Shown here: positions 6,910-8,818 of the stretch, piece by piece
How the letters are laid out: every line of letters starts with the position of its first letter
How positions within the stretch are numbered: position 1 is the first letter of the stretch
Origin: JACQHC01 sp035559715
GTDB lineage: Bacteria > Gemmatimonadota > Gemmatimonadetes > Gemmatimonadales > GWC2-71-9
Direction: 5' to 3'
DNA length: 8,818 nt
Assembly: GCA_035559715.1 (NCBI GenBank)
Contig: DATMAW010000071.1
Location: forward strand, 1-8,818
Program-made: the position numbers and the translations under genes
The notes under the pieces: generated by a model
What the model was told of the DNA's origin: nothing
Seen by the model: only the letters and a program-made list of their open reading frames with translations
Databases searched by the model: none

Positions 6910-7058
6910 AGGCCTGTTCCGTGCCGACGCCCTCGCTGAAGACGAGGAGATTTTCTTCAACGCGGGAACGCACACTGAGCTGATCAGAATGGCGTATCAG
7001 GGCTTCGAGCGACTGGTCCGGCCCGGGGTCCCGCACTTTGCTGCGCACGGAACGGCCT
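6910..7058. repeat. Segment bounded by a 15/14-bp inverted repeat
   Basis: The left arm AGGCCTGTTCCGTGC (6910-6924) is the reverse complement of the right arm GCACGGAACGGCCT (7045-7058) except for one missing base in the right arm; one more pair (C6909/G7059) extends it outward. The arms enclose about 120 bp holding smaller potential hairpins, CCTCG/CGAGG at about 6931-6947 and CTGAT/ATCAG at about 6978-6998. The right arm abuts the A-rich side of the terminator at 7058-7090. Both strands have an open frame through it: + strand about 50 codons ending at TGA 7058-7060, and - strand from a GTG at 7048. Neither has a Shine-Dalgarno or a recognisable family. It could be a structured RNA, a small inverted-repeat element, or a decayed gene end. 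Confidence 0.4.
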
Positions 7059-7090
7059 GAAAACCAAACCGGGGCTTCAAGGGCCCCGGT
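7058..7090 (-). terminator. Intrinsic terminator of the zinc-ribbon gene
   Basis: On the - strand an 8-bp perfect stem, ACCGGGGC (7090-7083) and GCCCCGGT (7075-7068), with a 7-nt loop, is followed at once by the T-rich run TTTGGTTTTCA (7068-7058). It begins 10 bases after the TAA stop at 7100-7102. Stem, spacing and T tract all fit Rho-independent termination of the - strand transcript. Confidence 0.8.
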
Positions 7091-7099
7091 CGGTACTCG

Positions 7100-7300
7100 T
7101 TAGTCCTCGCAGTTCTCGCATCTGAGCCCGGCCGCGACCCGTTCGTCGTCCGGGCGCGGCTGCCCGCACTCCGGGCAGACAGGAACCGCCGCGGAGTGGG
7201 CCCGCTCGGCGGGCGTTGGCTCTACCCCTTCAGCCGGCTCGTAGGGAATCCCTCTCAGGTCTTTGGTCCGCCAACGACGGCCCGTGGTTCGCCTGTACAT
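7100..7300 (-). CDS. Small zinc-ribbon protein of unknown function
   Basis: This is a 66-residue basic-to-acidic protein. The N-terminal third is rich in Arg/Lys (MYRRTTGRRWRTKDLRG), the middle is Pro/Glu-rich (about 20-40), and the C-terminal third carries C42-P-E-C45-G and C61-E-N-C64. A C-x2-C-x15-C-x2-C pattern is typical of a zinc ribbon, usually for nucleic-acid or protein contact. I do not recognise a named family. ATG 7300 is preferred over an in-frame ATG at 7375 because GGGAGGT lies just before it (7310-7304), and the 25 extra residues of the longer form would span that site and a lower-GC, noncoding-looking stretch. The gene stands alone, with its own terminator directly downstream and a regulatory-looking gap upstream, so it is probably a one-gene transcript. 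It might be RNA- or ribosome-associated, given the basic N-terminus, but that is a guess. Confidence 0.75.
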   Translation of the reverse strand: MYRRTTGRRWRTKDLRGIPYEPAEGVEPTPAERAHSAAVPVCPECGQPRPDDERVAAGLRCENCED

Positions 7301-7303
7301 ACC

Positions 7304-7310
7304 ACCTCCC
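7304..7310 (-). promoter_or_regulatory. Strong ribosome binding site of the zinc-ribbon gene
   Basis: GGGAGGT on the - strand (7310-7304), with GGAGG four bases from ATG 7300. It is the strongest Shine-Dalgarno in the window, although the spacing is slightly short. It selects the 66-residue form. Confidence 0.7.
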
Positions 7311-7337
7311 TGGATCTTGAACCCGTGGCACTGCCGA

Positions 7338-7366
7338 ACACTAGCCTGCGCCTGACGATTGAGCAA
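7338..7366 (-). promoter_or_regulatory. Possible sigma-70-type promoter for the zinc-ribbon gene
   Basis: On the - strand TTGCTC (7366-7361) and TAGTGT (7343-7338) are 17 bases apart, about 40 bp before the start codon. Each hexamer matches only three of six consensus positions, so this is a placement by spacing and location rather than a firm call. Confidence 0.2.
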
Positions 7367-7491
7367 GTACAGCACAAGCCGTTGACAGACAACATGTTAC
7401 ACAACAGACCTACGGTGTCACTTGATATCTGCGCGACTGAAGGATTCGTACAACCGATCAGATGAAGACTGGGCAACCGTGGAGCGTGAAC

Positions 7492-7535
7492 CCTGAGGCC
7501 GGACGCCACCCGGCCGGCGGTACCACGCCCTCAGG
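7492..7535. terminator. Foldable GC-rich segment after the coiled-coil gene
   Basis: CCTGAGG (7492-7498) pairs with CCTCAGG (7529-7535) and encloses a second possible stem, GCCGG with CCGGC (7498-7502 and 7510-7514). It lies about 40 bp after the stop of the coiled-coil gene on the - strand. No T tract follows on that strand, so termination is only one reading; a structured 3' end is another. Confidence 0.3.
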
Positions 7536-7572
7536 CAGGCCTTGGACTGCGGGGCATTTTAGATGGTCGGAC

Positions 7573-8818
7573 TTATCGAACCCGCCCCTCCGACAACGCG
7601 CGGTAGTACTCTTCGACGAGCCTGCGATAGGCAGCAGGGACCTCGTCCGAACCCGACAAGAACAGCTTTTGCTGATCCCCGTCAAGGAACTGCCTGCGGA
7701 CGGCAAACTCGAATTCCTTGAGGCCCTGGATAATGTCCAGCTCGAGGGTTCGCTGCGCCTCGGCGTCGCCAAAAGCCTCGCGGCCGTCCAGGGCGCGCAG
7801 CCTGGCGATGTAGCGATCGAGGTCCCGGACATCCACGCCCTCGGCCGAGAGCATCCGCCGCAGCGACTCCGCGTCCGCGACTCCCTGCCGCAAGTCACGC
7901 CTTAGCTGCCGCGGGTCCGCCACCCCCCCACTCAACCCACCGCCACCTGGCTGGCCAGGTGCCAACGTTGCCTGATCAGCACCCCGGCCTTGCTGTCCTT
8001 CCTGCCCTTGCTGGCCCGGCTGCCCCTGCCGACCTTCCCGGCCCTGCTGACCTCGCTGCCCGCCTTCGGCTTGCTGCCCTTGCTGCCCCTCCCGCCTTCC
8101 CATTCGATCACTCAGGGACTCCAGCTCCCGCACCAGGTCCTGGGTCGCATCGAGCGCACGAGCGACTCGCTGCTCCCGTGATTCGCCAATGGCGTCGCGT
8201 GCATCCGCAATGCGCTCGCGCAGCTGCTCGAGATCCTGCCCGATCTGCTCCTCGAAATTCCTGGCGTATTCCGGCGAGCGACCCTGGATCACACCCCGTG
8301 AGAACAACAACTTTTCCCGGACCTTCGCGTCACGAATGAAGCGGGCCGCATCGGCCAGCTTGCCCGACGCCTCGCGTTGATCGCGGCGCGATTCCTGGGC
8401 CAGCCGATCGAGGTCCCGCTCGAGGTCCTGCACCTCTTGCGCCATGTCCGCCTTGCGTTCCTGCAGCCGCCGCACGCGGTCGGGGGACCTGGCGGCTTGA
8501 TCGCCCAGCGCCTCCACCTGGGATCCCACCTCGCGCTGCTGTGCCGCCAGCCGCTCCGCGCGGCGGAGCACGTCTTCCGCCGCGGTCCGCAAGCCAGCCC
8601 CACGCTCGGTTTCCAGCCGGCGCCGCGCCTCGCGCAGGTCATCCAGCGCTCCGCGTCCCTGCGCGCTCGCATCCGTCCCCTGCGCCGCCGCGCGGCGCAT
8701 GGCTTCCGCCGCCTCCCGGAGCCGGCGCACGCTCTCGGTCAGCTCGGGGCGACCCTGCTCACGCGCCAGGCGCTCCAGCCGGCGGGCCAGCTCTTCCGTT
8801 TCCTGGGCGAGGCGCCGC
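7573..8818 (-). CDS. Gln/Glu/Arg-rich coiled-coil protein, DUF4175-like C-terminus, 5' end beyond window
   Basis: The frame is open to the window edge, giving 414 visible residues (numbered here from the edge) and a TAA stop at 7573-7575. The ATG at 8730 is only an internal methionine candidate, because the same coiled-coil pattern continues upstream of it. Residues 1-240 are almost all charged heptad-like helix, rich in Arg, Glu, Gln, Ala and Leu. A segment at about 160-202 (FIRDAKVREKLLFSRGVIQG, then SPEYARNFEEQIG) is the most family-like part. A Gly-X-Y tract follows at 244-279 and a Gly-rich linker at about 287-299. The final helical domain ends with KLFLSGSDEVP and YRRLVEEYYRALSEG. That ending recalls large DUF4175-type membrane-anchored proteins that often sit beside MoxR/BatA-like genes. 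If so, the transmembrane part and those neighbours lie beyond the window. This assignment is from memory of the motif. Function is unknown; a periplasmic scaffold is plausible. Confidence 0.75.
   Translation of the reverse strand, partial: RRLAQETEELARRLERLAREQGRPELTESVRRLREAAEAMRRAAAQGTDASAQGRGALDDLREARRRLETERGAGLRTAAEDVLRRAERLAAQQREVGSQVEALGDQAARSPDRVRRLQERKADMAQEVQDLERDLDRLAQESRRDQREASGKLADAARFIRDAKVREKLLFSRGVIQGRSPEYARNFEEQIGQDLEQLRERIADARDAIGESREQRVARALDATQDLVRELESLSDRMGRREGQQGQQAEGGQRGQQGREGRQGQPGQQGQEGQQGRGADQATLAPGQPGGGGLSGGVADPRQLRRDLRQGVADAESLRRMLSAEGVDVRDLDRYIARLRALDGREAFGDAEAQRTLELDIIQGLKEFEFAVRRQFLDGDQQKLFLSGSDEVPAAYRRLVEEYYRALSEGRVR
7981..8088 (-). repeat. Collagen-like Gly-X-Y tract in the coiled-coil protein
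   Basis: Thirty-six residues read as twelve triplets: GQQ GQQ AEG GQR GQQ GRE, then GRQ GQP GQQ GQE GQQ GRG. Eleven of twelve begin with glycine; the exception is AEG. Proline occurs once and glutamine dominates. The underlying DNA is a degenerate 9-bp-multiple repeat (CTGCTGGCC-like on the + strand), a likely source of length change. It separates the long coiled coil from the C-terminal domain. Confidence 0.7.

Larger units (their letters stand above)
7311..7572. other. AT-richer noncoding region upstream of the zinc-ribbon gene
   Basis: This stretch has no credible gene on either strand. The part at about 7365-7465 is clearly less GC-rich than its surroundings and includes an 8-bp palindrome AACATGTT (7391-7398) and a + strand TTGACA (7382-7387) without a matching -10. 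The part at 7491-7560 is GC-rich and can fold. The region probably carries the promoter of the zinc-ribbon gene and the 3' end of the coiled-coil gene. Confidence 0.4.

Noticed and set aside
6910..7058. An integron attC site or an insertion sequence
   Set aside because: The core-site motifs of attC are missing, there is no transposase, and I see no clear target-site duplication outside the arms.
7305..7330. A T-arm-like GGTTCAAGATCC on the - strand, suggesting a tRNA
   Set aside because: The flanking bases do not form a 5-bp T stem and no acceptor or anticodon arm can be drawn.
7382..7387. A perfect TTGACA as a + strand promoter -35 element
   Set aside because: No -10-like hexamer lies 16-18 bases downstream and no + strand gene follows.
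7462..7905. A 147-codon + strand frame opposite the end of the coiled-coil gene
   Set aside because: About two thirds is antisense to the conserved C-terminal domain of the - strand gene, and no Shine-Dalgarno precedes its ATG.
1..8818. CRISPR arrays, rRNA or tRNA genes, phage genes, toxin-antitoxin or defence systems
   Set aside because: I found no regular repeat-spacer array, RNA gene signature or marker protein of such systems in any frame.

Overview
This is a high-GC bacterial window with G/C-rich third codon positions. It most resembles a Gemmatimonadota or Acidobacteriota genome. The pointers are a secreted Asp-box (VPS10/sortilin-like) beta-propeller of about 1000 residues, a Ser/Thr kinase with an N-terminal multi-pass membrane module, an exported tandem rhodanese, and a long Gln/Glu/Arg-rich coiled-coil protein ending like the DUF4175-type proteins I associate with those phyla. 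The phylum is an inference from gene style; no rRNA or other marker is present.

Layout. Bases 1-165 hold the last 54 codons of an amidohydrolase-like gene (+). It converges on an exported thiosulfate sulfurtransferase (-, 206-1087) across a 40-bp gap. A long stem-loop there, built from inverted 7-bp repeats, probably stops transcription from both sides. The sulfurtransferase diverges from a membrane Ser/Thr protein kinase (+, 1311-2966) across 223 bp. After 146 bp comes the 1031-residue Asp-box beta-propeller protein (+, 3113-6208), whose stop codon overlaps that of a GNAT acetyltransferase (-, 6205-6867, GTG start). A 232-bp gap (6868-7099) holds a 15/14-bp inverted repeat enclosing about 120 bp, then a clear intrinsic terminator for a 66-residue zinc-ribbon protein (-, 7100-7300). 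A 272-bp AT-richer, non-coding stretch with possible RNA structure follows. The window ends inside a coiled-coil protein with a collagen-like Gly-X-Y tract (-, 7573 to beyond the end).

How the genes relate. There is no obvious multi-gene operon. The kinase and propeller genes are co-directional and could share a transcript, although the propeller has its own good ribosome binding site. At least three products (sulfurtransferase, propeller protein, and the N-terminal part of the kinase) are predicted to lie in or beyond the inner membrane, so the first 6 kb is biased toward the cell envelope. I do not see a convincing new defence, mobile or biosynthetic system. The least explained features are the heptad-repeat terminator, the inverted-repeat segment at 6910-7058, the Gly-X-Y tract, and the kinase's uncharacterised membrane sensor half.
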